DNA of 64,000 nt from Desulfuromonas soudanensis (GTDB taxonomy: Bacteria > Desulfobacterota > Desulfuromonadia > Desulfuromonadales > WTL), in NCBI RefSeq assembly GCF_001278055.1, contig NZ_CP010802.1, positions 2,976,001-3,040,000 of the forward strand, read 5' to 3'. Shown here in pieces: positions 37,767 to 47,319 of this stretch; the first letter of the stretch is position 1; each line of letters starts with the position of its first letter. A model generated the notes under the pieces. The model was not told the DNA's origin, made no database searches, and saw nothing but the letters and a program-made list of their open reading frames with translations. The translations under genes and the position numbers were made by a program.

Positions 37767-40700
37767 GAACACAAATTCCGCAGAGGAGGAGTACTTACTT
37801 ATCTCGAACAGCAGTCCGCTCTCATCAGGCAGCCATTTGAAGTTTTCACCAAATTGGGTTTGCGGCAAAGCGCAGGTCAGGTTGTTATGCAACAGATAAG
37901 GCGTCCCAATCGCCTCGGCGAAGAGGGACCGGTTGTTGTCGACCACCACCGCCGCCTGACCGAGGACACTCCCCTTTTCATCCAGTAACTGCAGTTGGTA
38001 CACACCGTCATCGACGACCGTTCCCCGGTCGTTAAGGCCATCCCAGAGGACGCTGCCGCCGGTCGTGTTTTCAAACTCCTCGCCCCGGAAGAGTCGCACA
38101 ATTTGATTTTCATCATTTAATACGGCCACGACGACCGTGACGGGGATTTCCAGGCGAAAACCGAAGGTTGTCGTGTCCTGAACCTCATCGCCGTTGGGTG
38201 AAATGTAGGGCTCGGAAACCCAGTTGTCGGAATTTTGAATGATGAACGTCTTAACAGCCAGGTTGTTGTCCTCACTCTGCTCAAGAATCAGGCTGTCCGG
38301 GTCGACCACGACCTTCAAAACATGGCTCCCCGATTGACCGGTCGCATCGTAGACAAAGGTGGCTTCAGACTGGGAATTCCCCCCGATCTGGGCAATTAGC
38401 CGCGATCCGATAACGATTTCCCCTTCAAGGAGATTCACGATCACGTTCTCTGCGATCTGGTCACCACGATTCAGCACCGTAACCATGACCTCAACCGCAT
38501 CCCCCTCCTTCGGAATGGCCGGAGCGAGGTCAATCGAACCGGGTTCCACCACCAGGTCCGGCAAACTGAGAATCTGAAGGGTTCTGAAGGCTTCGTTGTC
38601 GTCCTCGGCAATCTCGCCAATCAGGTTTTCCGGGTCGACGACAACAGAAATTACTTTTCCGCCGCCGGGCTCGCTGATCTCCGGCCAATCAAGGCTTACC
38701 GGGGCGTTTTCTCCCGCCCCCAGGGTCGGGATTGTTTGACTTCCCAGCATTACGGCACCGTTGCCGACAACGCCCAGGTAGAAAGCCACCCTGACATCCT
38801 GAGCCGTTGAAAAACCGATGTTTTTCACAAGTGCTGAGATCGTGGCCGAACCCCTCTCATTTGCGGGGTCGGGAGTAATGACAAGGTCGTTGTGGGAAAC
38901 GGTCAGATTGGGCTGGGTAGGGGGATTGACCGTCAGGGGAACCGAAGCGCGGTTGTTCGTCTCGGAGAGTTCCTGAAAGGCATTGAACGGATCGACCTGC
39001 ACCGACAGCGGGAGATCGACCCCCACCCTGTCGGCGGACCAGACAAACTCACCGGTAGCCGCAGTGCCGGCGGGGATATCGAGCGTCAAGGTACTCAGGT
39101 CGAAGACCCCGCCCTCCTGTTCGACGGAAAATCGGACCTGGACGTTGAAGGCATCGCGACTCCCCCGATTGAAAATCCGGGCAGAAATCCTCAAATCGTC
39201 TCTGAAATCGGCAGGATTCGGCTCCACGGAAATATCAGCAGGCGATATTTCAAAATCGTAAACCACGACGGAGCTGAGCACAGTCTCCGCCTTGTTGTTG
39301 GATTCATTCGATTCTTTGATCCGGTTATCCGGATCCACGATAACGGTAAAAGGATGTCCCTTTCCGTCGCCGAGGTGGATAGGGAAGTTGACCGACGCAG
39401 AGGACAGCGCCGGGAGATCAACCCATTGCTCACCGACCTTGGTCGTTCCATCATAAATGACGACCTTCACCTGCGAGCCGTCGGTTAGACCAAGGTTGGC
39501 GATGGAGACCGCGACCGCCTCGGAAGAAATGGCGGTCTCCGGAGAGAAGGAAATGTCTCCGGGACGAATTTCGAAATCGGCCGAGTCATCCAGCAACAGG
39601 ACCTGTTCGGCGCGGTTGTTATCTTCGTTCGATTCCGCAGCGAAATCGTCCGGGTCCACCACGACGGAAAAGGTCTGTTCACGCCAATCGGCCACCGAAG
39701 CCGCAAAGGTTACGACCACCGAAGAAAGCCCGGGAAAAGCCAGGGTCTGCTCGCCAATCTTGTTGGCCTCGGCAACGTCCCCCTTGTAGAGGATGACCTT
39801 TGCCTGGGGGACCTCCGACCGGCCCTGGTTCCAGACCCTGACATTGACCACGGCGTTGCTCGGCACCTTCACGATTCTCTCGGGCGTGAAGGTGATATCC
39901 GCCGCCTCGATGGACAGATCCGGCTCGTCGCCCGCCAGGGAAATCGCCTGCACGGCAACGGCCGTCTGGTAGGGGCTGTCGTACCAGCTGCCGTTTTCAG
40001 CCTGCTGCCCCAGCAAAAAGCTCACTCCCCCACCGGTCGCTCCCGCACCCAAGCCGACTTCGTTCATGGCCAGGAGGGCCACGGCGCTATCGTAAACGGT
40101 ACTCGGGCTGTTGCCGAACCCTCCATCGGGATTTTGTTTCGACTTCAGAAATGCCACACCTTGCGCGATAGAGTCCCCTAAGGGGTAAAGCGTTTGGTGA
40201 TTGTTCAAAGCGACAAGGGCATTGGCGGTAGGTTGAATCAGACTGGAAAATCTATCGCTGCTCCATCCGCCATCGGCATTTTGATGAGTCGTCAGATAAT
40301 CGATCCCCTGAGCGACCACCGTCGTGTTGGAATAGCCGGCCTGTCCTAAGACTCTCAGAACCAGGGCGGTATCGGTCGGATCGCTGACATAGCTGCCCGA
40401 AAGTCCCCAGCCCCCATCGGGATTTTGTCGCGATGCCAGTTCGGCGATCTCAGGAGCAGCGTCCCTTCCCGCCCGCAGCAATGCCTCGATCTTCCTGGCC
40501 AAAAAGTCACTGTTGAAGGTAGAGCTGCCACCGAGCCAGGTCATTCCCAGATCGAGTTGAGGGCCAACAGAGCCGAGAGCATTAAGGGCGGTGACCGCTT
40601 CGGCGGTGTCGCGCGGCATCGTCTCCGGTGCGTCAACCCAGCTGCCGTCTTGCTTCTGGTTGGCCAAAAGCCAGGCGATCCCATCATCCACTGAGGGTGA

Positions 40701-41816
40701 CTGCGAACGGGGCATGTAAAAGGGGGGGGTAATGCCGGGGTTGGTTGGCAGGTCATCCCTGGGAGCGACCGCTACCTGGACCAGGCTCTCGCCGTCCGTG
40801 AGGATGGAGTAGCGCGTCAGAAAGCCATTGCGGATGTTCTCAATGGCACGAAGGTCCTTGCCATTAAATGTCCCGGGGGAGGTTGCATAGATGAATGCAG
40901 CCTTGAAGCTCTTCTGAGCATCGGCCGCCGAGGGGATGCGTGGTCCTTCGGCGGCGATGATGTCCTCGATGGTGACCGTGCGCGCAACCCCGCTGATGAT
41001 TGCGCCGACTTCCGAAATCTTGGTCGGATCGATCTGCGGATTTTCGATGAGGAGCATGGGCGGTACGGCACCGGCATCGACCATCCCCATCAGGTACAGA
41101 TCGAGAGGGCTGAAATACTTGCGGGCTTCGATGGAGGTGAATGTGCCGTCCCCATTATCCTGCCAGCGATTGCCGTACTCCAGCGATCCCTTGGTATCGA
41201 GGAGGAAGCTCCAATGGGAGCCGTCCTTTCCAATCAGGGCGGTGCTCATTTCACCCGTCGTGTCCTGATATTTTACCCGAGCCCCCCAGCGATGCAGGAG
41301 CTCATGGTTAAGGGTGTCAAGCGTGTTCTCAAATTGGGGGGCCGCGGGATCAGAAGCATTGTCGGCCAAAGTCCCCATGTCGACCGTCCCCTGAAGCCGG
41401 CCGGCGCTACCATAGGAGGAAGAGTAATCAAAAAGTGCCGAGCCGATCCCCTGCACATCATTTTTGATGCCGACATAAAAGGCCACGGTCTCGGCATCCG
41501 GCATCAGGAAGTCGAAATCGGTGAAAATGACGAGAAAGTCGTATTCGTCCTTGTGGGTCTTGTAAAACTCTTTGGCAATTACCCGTCGAGGCTCGGCATT
41601 CGTGGTACCGTCAGGCAAGTGAGCGTCGAAGTTGCCGGTCACCTCCATGACCGAAACATTCCCGTAATCGCCGAGTTGTTGAGCGGTAAATGCTGCGGCC
41701 AGGGAGGGGGTGCAGAACAATAAAAGGGTCAACAGCGCCGTCGAGAAAAGGGGCCTTATGGCTGCAATCAGAACGCCGGACCGCAATACCCTTTTAGGCA
41801 AGGCATACGCACACAT
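37749..41816 (-). CDS. Secreted HEXXH-motif protein with prenyltransferase-like repeats and CARDB domains (3'-truncated)
   Basis: A 1355-residue exported protein. Start ATG 41816 lies six bases after GGGAGG and gives a signal peptide ending SLAAAF; a longer frame to 41888 lacks this. An N-terminal domain contains LNHELLHRWG (about 170), a zincin HEXXH motif, and a YYFSPLDLYLMG-like stretch (KYFSPLDLYLMGM). Then squalene-cyclase/prenyltransferase-type repeats (380-620; WLLANQKQDGSWV, FLKSKQNPDGGFGNS), five or so CARDB adhesion domains (640-1230), and a FlgD-like Ig domain (SVLWDGLNDRGTVVDDGVYQ). The last residues (FKWLPDESGLLFEI) look like the start of a TolB-type propeller, and the final codons come from the RAYT inverted end, so the original C-terminus is probably lost. 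Function unknown. Confidence 0.82.
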   Translation of the reverse strand: MCAYALPKRVLRSGVLIAAIRPLFSTALLTLLLFCTPSLAAAFTAQQLGDYGNVSVMEVTGNFDAHLPDGTTNAEPRRVIAKEFYKTHKDEYDFLVIFTDFDFLMPDAETVAFYVGIKNDVQGIGSALFDYSSSYGSAGRLQGTVDMGTLADNASDPAAPQFENTLDTLNHELLHRWGARVKYQDTTGEMSTALIGKDGSHWSFLLDTKGSLEYGNRWQDNGDGTFTSIEARKYFSPLDLYLMGMVDAGAVPPMLLIENPQIDPTKISEVGAIISGVARTVTIEDIIAAEGPRIPSAADAQKSFKAAFIYATSPGTFNGKDLRAIENIRNGFLTRYSILTDGESLVQVAVAPRDDLPTNPGITPPFYMPRSQSPSVDDGIAWLLANQKQDGSWVDAPETMPRDTAEAVTALNALGSVGPQLDLGMTWLGGSSTFNSDFLARKIEALLRAGRDAAPEIAELASRQNPDGGWGLSGSYVSDPTDTALVLRVLGQAGYSNTTVVAQGIDYLTTHQNADGGWSSDRFSSLIQPTANALVALNNHQTLYPLGDSIAQGVAFLKSKQNPDGGFGNSPSTVYDSAVALLAMNEVGLGAGATGGGVSFLLGQQAENGSWYDSPYQTAVAVQAISLAGDEPDLSIEAADITFTPERIVKVPSNAVVNVRVWNQGRSEVPQAKVILYKGDVAEANKIGEQTLAFPGLSSVVVTFAASVADWREQTFSVVVDPDDFAAESNEDNNRAEQVLLLDDSADFEIRPGDISFSPETAISSEAVAVSIANLGLTDGSQVKVVIYDGTTKVGEQWVDLPALSSASVNFPIHLGDGKGHPFTVIVDPDNRIKESNESNNKAETVLSSVVVYDFEISPADISVEPNPADFRDDLRISARIFNRGSRDAFNVQVRFSVEQEGGVFDLSTLTLDIPAGTAATGEFVWSADRVGVDLPLSVQVDPFNAFQELSETNNRASVPLTVNPPTQPNLTVSHNDLVITPDPANERGSATISALVKNIGFSTAQDVRVAFYLGVVGNGAVMLGSQTIPTLGAGENAPVSLDWPEISEPGGGKVISVVVDPENLIGEIAEDDNEAFRTLQILSLPDLVVEPGSIDLAPAIPKEGDAVEVMVTVLNRGDQIAENVIVNLLEGEIVIGSRLIAQIGGNSQSEATFVYDATGQSGSHVLKVVVDPDSLILEQSEDNNLAVKTFIIQNSDNWVSEPYISPNGDEVQDTTTFGFRLEIPVTVVVAVLNDENQIVRLFRGEEFENTTGGSVLWDGLNDRGTVVDDGVYQLQLLDEKGSVLGQAAVVVDNNRSLFAEAIGTPYLLHNNLTCALPQTQFGENFKWLPDESGLLFEISKYSSSAEFVFGVGPS

Positions 41817-41924
41817 ACATTTCCTCCCAGAAACCGCAAAAAACAACAGTACAAAAACTCCGAAACGGCGCGCCGGTCGACCCGCCATCCGTCGTGAAAG
41901 TTTGGCTATTCTCAGATCGGCAGA

Positions 41925-42314
41925 CTACCTGTAACCCGGCATGCCACCCTGCCCTACGGCTTCCATTGGTCCCGGCGCGAGAAGCAGGGGCTGCTCGTCC
42001 CCTTGCTTGCGTATCCGCTCGATGCGCTGATGCTTGCCGTCGAGACGGATGATCACCGTCTCCGGGCCGCCTTCGCCGAGTTGTTCGAGGACCACACGCC
42101 CTTCGGCGATTTCGATGATTCTGGCGTCACCGGCAATGACATCCCCGACCCCCACCAGCTGCAGGGCCCCTGCAGGGGTTTTTATGACCCCCTTCTGGTC
42201 CTGGGGGGAGATTTTGAGGAACTGCACCTTTTCCAGCCCAGCGGCCAGGCCCTGGCTGGCCAGCAGCACGAAAAACAAGGCGATCAAAAGGAGCTGGGAT
42301 TTTTTCATCGGCAT
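41925..42314 (-). CDS. Exported PilP/GspC-like small protein
   Basis: A 129-residue protein with a signal peptide (KKSQLLLIALFFVLLASQGLA). The mature part contains GALQLVGVGDVIAGDARIIEIAEGRVVLEQ, resembling the HR/PDZ-like beta domain of PilP and GspC (the 'VGD.I...A.V..I..DRVVL' pattern). It lies 108 bases before the CARDB protein gene on the same strand and is probably cotranscribed with it. A role in assembling or secreting that protein is only suggested by this position. An RBS AAAGGA precedes the ATG. Confidence 0.7.
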   Translation of the reverse strand: MPMKKSQLLLIALFFVLLASQGLAAGLEKVQFLKISPQDQKGVIKTPAGALQLVGVGDVIAGDARIIEIAEGRVVLEQLGEGGPETVIIRLDGKHQRIERIRKQGDEQPLLLAPGPMEAVGQGGMPGYR

Positions 42315-42421
42315 GATGGGTTCCTTTGTTGAAACATCAATTTTAGGGCCGCGGATTGAATCGAATCCACACGGCTCAAGCTGTTATCGGAGGCTTTCTC
42401 AAGTGGGACATCTCAGGGAGT

Positions 42422-42448
42422 GGGACTGGCTCCGCAGGTGCCTGTCCC
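42422..42448. repeat. REP-like imperfect hairpin
   Basis: GGGAC-T-GGC, a nine-base loop, GCC-T-GTCCC: an eight-pair stem broken by a T/T mismatch. This is the form of bacterial REP sequences. A partial second arm (GGGACAGGC, 42469-42477) follows. It is in the 239-base gap between cassette A and the PilP-like gene; a RAYT gene is 5 kb away. Confidence 0.6.
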
Positions 42449-42553
42449 TAACATCCCACGGCTGACCAGGGACAGGCTACGTTTGCAGTCCAAAAAGTTG
42501 CCTGCCCCACTTCGCTGCGGTTTGACCAGCAAGTGAAGGTTGAACTACTGTGC

Positions 42554-43495
42554 TTACGGATGCGTCACGTTTTCACTGCCCGACAGGATGATAAAAAGAT
42601 TCCGTTTTGGGTCAAATTCGAGGTTTGGCGTGTAGTCCGGGTTGAGGTAGTAGTGCATTTTGATTCCACCACCATCACCTACAAAGTGCCTCAGCTCGCC
42701 GCGAATCTTTCCGTACATGGCTCGTTCCAACTTGCCATATTCGTCAACTTCAGAGCGGACACGAAAGAGGTAGTTATTGTCATCTTCAATGTCGGAATGC
42801 CTTCCATAAGAACCCCTTGAAATACGCTTTTGCATTTTTGGCAAATATCCTGTATCGGGTGCCGTGCGCGGCAACCGGAACCAACTCCCGACATTGAAAT
42901 CCCCGCCACCGTCATCCTTGACGACCTGGATGCCATCAAAAGGGTTGACAAAGGTCAGAGTCATCGTCGCATCATAATTGTCGCCATTGTCGTAACGTTG
43001 ATCCAGCTTGAAGATGAAATCCGCCTTCGTCCCCAGCCCATACGGGATCACCCAGTCGGCCTTCTCCAGATCGAAGCCAACCTCCTCGCCTTTTACGGGA
43101 ACCTTAAAGGAGTGGTTACGCACATACATCGGCACAGGGTTGACAATGGGGCGCATAACGACGGCAAGCTCCTTCCCCCACGGCTGCCACATGCCGAAGC
43201 GGGTGACATAGAAGTCGTGGTGAAAGGTACTGTTGTAGAAACCTTCCTTCATGGCTGTTCCGACAACTACACCATCACCTGAACTTGACGTAATGCTGCA
43301 AATGCCTTGATCGTCAGCATTTTTCATCACTGGCATTTCGCCACCAGAAAATCTCACACTCAATTTAGTATCAGCGAGAGGGATGCCGGTCTCATCGACG
43401 ACTTTGACGTTAATTTTCACCATGCCAAAGGCAAAGACTGTGGAGTTTATTGCCAAGAGCAAAATCATTATCGATGTAATGACAAATGTATTCAC
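42554..43495 (-). CDS. Cassette A partner: exported beta-sandwich protein (type 1)
   Basis: A 313-residue exported protein. The preferred start is GTG 43495, five bases after AAAGGAGAG, giving a signal peptide VNTFVITSIMILLLAINST ending VFA. The N-terminal 100 residues form a carboxypeptidase-regulatory/transthyretin-like sandwich (MVKINVKVVDETGIPLADTK). The middle has IVNPVPMYVRNHSFKVPVKG and FDLEKADWVIPYG; the C-terminus has NLEFDPKRNLF, shared by all five cassette partners. The start lies two bases past the stop of large gene A. It groups with partner D rather than B, C and E. Function unknown; immunity protein or chaperone of the hydrolase is inferred from pairing. Confidence 0.85.
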   Translation of the reverse strand: MNTFVITSIMILLLAINSTVFAFGMVKINVKVVDETGIPLADTKLSVRFSGGEMPVMKNADDQGICSITSSSGDGVVVGTAMKEGFYNSTFHHDFYVTRFGMWQPWGKELAVVMRPIVNPVPMYVRNHSFKVPVKGEEVGFDLEKADWVIPYGLGTKADFIFKLDQRYDNGDNYDATMTLTFVNPFDGIQVVKDDGGGDFNVGSWFRLPRTAPDTGYLPKMQKRISRGSYGRHSDIEDDNNYLFRVRSEVDEYGKLERAMYGKIRGELRHFVGDGGGIKMHYYLNPDYTPNLEFDPKRNLFIILSGSENVTHP

Positions 43496-43497
43496 GG

Positions 43498-46400
43498 TTA
43501 CTCTCCTTTGATCCTCTTCGCCCATTCATCATAGAGGCCGGATAGATAGGGGTAGGCGACGACATAAATATCGCTGTGTTTCCATTCAAACCCGTTCAAT
43601 CGATCCTGTGGCCACGGTTTGTTGACAGCATACGCCAGACGAATATCGATATCTCGATCCGGGTGGTCAACTCTAATTTCTCCCACCCCCCGGTGCCCCG
43701 CCGCATTGGTTAGCGCCGGAATCTCGTTGGCGAGCATCTCTTCTTTCAAGAGACTGGGGATCGATACAGCCTGCGGTGAATAGAGCCCGTCGCGGTCTGG
43801 ATTTTTCGAGAAGAACGGTTTCGTCCGAAATTGCTCCTTACCGTATGAATTTGCCAAAGAAACCGGTATCTTCACCCCCATGAAGACATAGCCATCCTGT
43901 GGGTTCAGGTTGAACTCCCATCCCCCCGTATCGCTATCATCACCAATAATGGCCGATGTTTGCCCCTTGAAGAGTTCCTGCAACGCAAAGGCATAATATC
44001 CGAGATGTGAACGATCCCATGGCCTCCAGTTAAAAACTACATCTTCCGTGCCCGGCAAATCGGCAACATTCGGCTGATAATGGTTGCCGTCCGGATCGGT
44101 AGCCGCCATCTCGACCGAATAGTTGAAGGGACGGAAAGCTTCGTCGGTCGGCGCGTAATAGACATAGGTTTCACTGTCACTGTCACTGTCACTGTTACGC
44201 ACCCGGGCAAAACGGTCACGCCAAGTCAGGGTCGACCGACCATCGTCTGTACCGAAGAGTTTGTACCATTCGGACGCCCAAAGTTTTGGCAAATACCCCT
44301 CTTCGAAATCGACTTCGACGCCATCGGGATAACGCCAGGCAGGATGATACATCCACGCACTTGTCGCTGTGCGCCAAGGAGTTCCGTAGGCATAGGCCCC
44401 TGTACCGTCAGCGGTGCCACCCTCGGCATACGCGCTTTGCGGCGTAAAGGCTTCCTCCGCCACGGCCGCATTAACCATCAGATATCGCCCGATATCCATC
44501 CCTTCCGCTATGGCACTGGAAACGACCATGTTGCCGAGGCTGTGGGCAAAAATAGTCGCATTGGAAAGTTCAGAAATAACGACAAAATCCTTCAACAGCC
44601 GCCCAGTCTCGAAGGCACGGCGGACGTTGAGGTGGTAGTTCGGGGTACGCGTACCGACACCAGCAACCGGGACCGTCAGTTGCGTATCCCAACCATACCA
44701 AGTGATTCCCCAGAATCGGGCCTGCGAGCCAGACCAATAGAGTCGCTTGAAGGTCTCGGATTGCTCACCACGCGCATCCTGGTCGTTGACATTGTATCCA
44801 TGCACATGAATGAAATCATTATCATCGTTGTCCGCATCAAATCCTTCAAAATGCTCAGAATTTATAAAATCGTTTGAAATCAGACGATCTTCTGGCCCTA
44901 CCGGGGGAACGGAAGGAATATAATATTGCTCAAATTCTTGCTCACCCATCTCTTCCAAACTAGATAAGACCTTGATCAAGTTTTTTTGCCTGAACATCTG
45001 CTCCACCCCGTCGAGACTAAGGTTAAGGCTGGTGGTGAAGACCTGATTTCCGGTTTGGTCTTTAATCTCCAGCACCAGCGGAGCCGTCCCCGGCTTGACC
45101 CCTTCGAGCAGGACCACCGGCGGAGCGTCTTGTACGCCGACACTCGCCAGCAGGGCAGCCAGATTTCTGCGAGCTTCGATGTTGTAGGCGCCGTCAGTTG
45201 GCCATTTGTTCATGGGGACGGGGAAAGACGGCCTGAACGCAATCGCCCTGGCCGTATCGACATCGACTAGATAGTTCGCAACCGTCGCCGTAGTCAGTTC
45301 GGGGAAGACGATTTTCAGGTTCTCTGCGGCCGACTTGAGGCGATAGGTGTAGGTATTGGGTGGGAAGATGCCAACCAGCGGCTTGACATCGAGCGCTACC
45401 GGGAAAAAATCGATCAAATCGCGCACGCCGTCAACCTTGTAGTTTGCACAATCCAACTCACCCCCAAGGCTGTGCTCACCGGGGATGTCATCCCCGCCGG
45501 TCTCGCCGCTGTCGTCATCATCATTGATCCAGAAGTAGAAGATATCCCCCTGTGCAGCGCGCGCCCGATCCTCCTCATCGATAACTCGGTCATGGTTGTA
45601 ATCCGGCACCAATCCGGCAAAGATCGAAGTCACCAGTACCAGATCCCCTTCAACTGCGGCCAACGGCCCTTCGCCGTCAGGGTCAACGGTGAGGGTGATC
45701 TTCTTCTCCTCAGCGCTTGTGACCCCCCTGACCCCTTCAACAAACAATGTCCAGCCCTTTGGCCCGGCAACCGGTTCGAACCAGTTCAGGGGATAGGCCT
45801 TGTCGGGAACAACATAATCCCCACCTTGTGCAATATCGGCCACCTTGCGACTGAACTGTCCGTCCTTGATCCAGAGCCTCAACGCCCCGGGTGCAAGGGT
45901 GTAACTGACCGTTTCATCCGCCGAGACAACCTTCTCGACCCCGGCCGGATCACTGCCGGCGTATTGAAAGCTGACCGTTGCCCGGGCCGGATCAAAGACG
46001 CTCCCGCCGAGCTCAAATACCAATGGACAAAAGGGTTCACTGGCACCGTCGCCTTCCTGACCATTCCTATCGATACCGTCGGCATACCCCGGCACCTTGT
46101 CGCCATCGGTATCGACCAGATTGGCCTTCAGGACCTTGCCCGGCCGCCCAACCTGATCTTCAACCTGGTCCTCCAGAGCATCCCGCTTCGGCAGGTTGTG
46201 AGTCCCGTCCGCTTTCCAACCGGCATTGTTGTCACTGTCGATATCGAGATCTGCAAGAAGTGTGGGCAAGGGGACGCGCTCCCCCCGGATCTCTGCATCA
46301 GAACCGCGATTGAGCACCGTCTGCACGAAATACTTCCTGTTCGGATCAAATACTTTCCCTTTTGCCCATTGGGCGGTGCCGCGTCCGGTGGTTGCCTGAC

Positions 46401-47304
46401 CGACCAGGAAGTCTTCCCAACTGTCCTCTCCCGTGGAATCAACGGAAAAAAGATCGATATGCGCACTGGCGGCAACGTACCCGGCGGGACTGGCTCCCTC
46501 CGGCAAAAGGGTATAGGTGACGACGACATTTTCGCGGGCCATCCCCCCCTCACCGAGGGAGACCAGAGTAGGCGATATCTTAGTCGGAACTTCCACGCCA
46601 TAGACGTCGTAGAAAATCTTCTGGGGAATATTGCCGAGGATTTCCCCGGTCTTCTTGTCAAAGAGGGCTTTTTGTCCCGTCTTGACGGTGACGGTCCGCG
46701 TCGGCAGGGTGTCCGACCTGTAGCCGGTGCGGATGGAATCGAGAGTTCGGCTGTCGAAAAAGACCTCGGGGACGGTCATCGTCGCCTCCCCGACCGCTTC
46801 GATCACATTCAGCGCGGCCTGCGCCCCGGTCGTGAAGCTGGCCTGGTATTTCCCTTCGCCGAGGTTTTCCGTATCCCCTGCGGCTCCTCCGCCTTTGATC
46901 GTTGTAAAAGTCATGGTGCCATCGTCAACCCTGCGGGTATGGCTGAGGCCGGTCCCCTTGATGGTCCAGCAGTCGAAGGTGGCACCCTCTTCTGTGCACT
47001 GAGATGGCCCCTCCATGGTGTAGTCGGCGTACAGCATGAACAAGGCGGCGCCAAGGGGGGCTTTGAGGGCTTCGCCGGCCTTGGCGGCACTGATGCTTTC
47101 ACCCTTTTGAGTGACCGTAGCAAGCCGGGAAGAAAACACCTGGGGGGGGATGTAGGCATCCGGCGCCATGAATCCATAAGTGGAAAGGGTGAATTCCTCC
47201 ATCGAAAGGTTCGGAGCCGAAACTTGAACCTTGTATTGAGTATTCACCGTGTTGCCAAGAATGGTGTAAACAATCGCACCGATATGACCGGCGAGTACGG
47301 TCAT
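43498..47304 (-). CDS. Cassette A large protein: Ig-like/Ca-type core with alpha/beta-hydrolase tip (N-terminally truncated)
   Basis: 1268 residues. It begins at MTVLAGHIGAIV, which corresponds to about residue 118 of copy D, and has no signal peptide: the ATG stands 15 bases after the stop of partner B. The shared core (about 170-775) carries DLDIDSDNNAGW and DTDGDKVPGYADGID, aspartate-rich calcium-type loops. The C-terminal tip (about 780-1268) is an alpha/beta-hydrolase: HGYNV (about 834, oxyanion region), FAHSLGN (about 921, nucleophile Ser) and KHSDIYVV (about 1243, probable catalytic His). A (SD)4-coding hexanucleotide repeat lies in the tip. Tip resembles copy D. Lipase or esterase activity is inferred; targets are unknown. 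Confidence 0.8.
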   Translation of the reverse strand: MTVLAGHIGAIVYTILGNTVNTQYKVQVSAPNLSMEEFTLSTYGFMAPDAYIPPQVFSSRLATVTQKGESISAAKAGEALKAPLGAALFMLYADYTMEGPSQCTEEGATFDCWTIKGTGLSHTRRVDDGTMTFTTIKGGGAAGDTENLGEGKYQASFTTGAQAALNVIEAVGEATMTVPEVFFDSRTLDSIRTGYRSDTLPTRTVTVKTGQKALFDKKTGEILGNIPQKIFYDVYGVEVPTKISPTLVSLGEGGMARENVVVTYTLLPEGASPAGYVAASAHIDLFSVDSTGEDSWEDFLVGQATTGRGTAQWAKGKVFDPNRKYFVQTVLNRGSDAEIRGERVPLPTLLADLDIDSDNNAGWKADGTHNLPKRDALEDQVEDQVGRPGKVLKANLVDTDGDKVPGYADGIDRNGQEGDGASEPFCPLVFELGGSVFDPARATVSFQYAGSDPAGVEKVVSADETVSYTLAPGALRLWIKDGQFSRKVADIAQGGDYVVPDKAYPLNWFEPVAGPKGWTLFVEGVRGVTSAEEKKITLTVDPDGEGPLAAVEGDLVLVTSIFAGLVPDYNHDRVIDEEDRARAAQGDIFYFWINDDDDSGETGGDDIPGEHSLGGELDCANYKVDGVRDLIDFFPVALDVKPLVGIFPPNTYTYRLKSAAENLKIVFPELTTATVANYLVDVDTARAIAFRPSFPVPMNKWPTDGAYNIEARRNLAALLASVGVQDAPPVVLLEGVKPGTAPLVLEIKDQTGNQVFTTSLNLSLDGVEQMFRQKNLIKVLSSLEEMGEQEFEQYYIPSVPPVGPEDRLISNDFINSEHFEGFDADNDDNDFIHVHGYNVNDQDARGEQSETFKRLYWSGSQARFWGITWYGWDTQLTVPVAGVGTRTPNYHLNVRRAFETGRLLKDFVVISELSNATIFAHSLGNMVVSSAIAEGMDIGRYLMVNAAVAEEAFTPQSAYAEGGTADGTGAYAYGTPWRTATSAWMYHPAWRYPDGVEVDFEEGYLPKLWASEWYKLFGTDDGRSTLTWRDRFARVRNSDSDSDSETYVYYAPTDEAFRPFNYSVEMAATDPDGNHYQPNVADLPGTEDVVFNWRPWDRSHLGYYAFALQELFKGQTSAIIGDDSDTGGWEFNLNPQDGYVFMGVKIPVSLANSYGKEQFRTKPFFSKNPDRDGLYSPQAVSIPSLLKEEMLANEIPALTNAAGHRGVGEIRVDHPDRDIDIRLAYAVNKPWPQDRLNGFEWKHSDIYVVAYPYLSGLYDEWAKRIKGE
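44171..44194. repeat. Hexanucleotide repeat (TCACTG)x4
   Basis: Four perfect copies inside large gene A encode an Asp-Ser run (SDSDSDSE on the minus strand). Length changes by slippage would keep the frame. Copies B, C and D lack it. Confidence 0.9.
44975..46800 (-). repeat. Shared core repeat, cassette A
   Basis: GC-rich coding segment from the EVxFDSRTLDSIRTGYRSDT region to GVEQMFR, nearly identical at base level to segments in cassettes B, C and D. For example the 'aggaccttgcccggccgccc' stretch at 46128 recurs in each. With D, the match continues leftward of the protein to 47304. Confidence 0.92.
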
Positions 47305-47319
47305 GGTTTTCGGTCTGTG

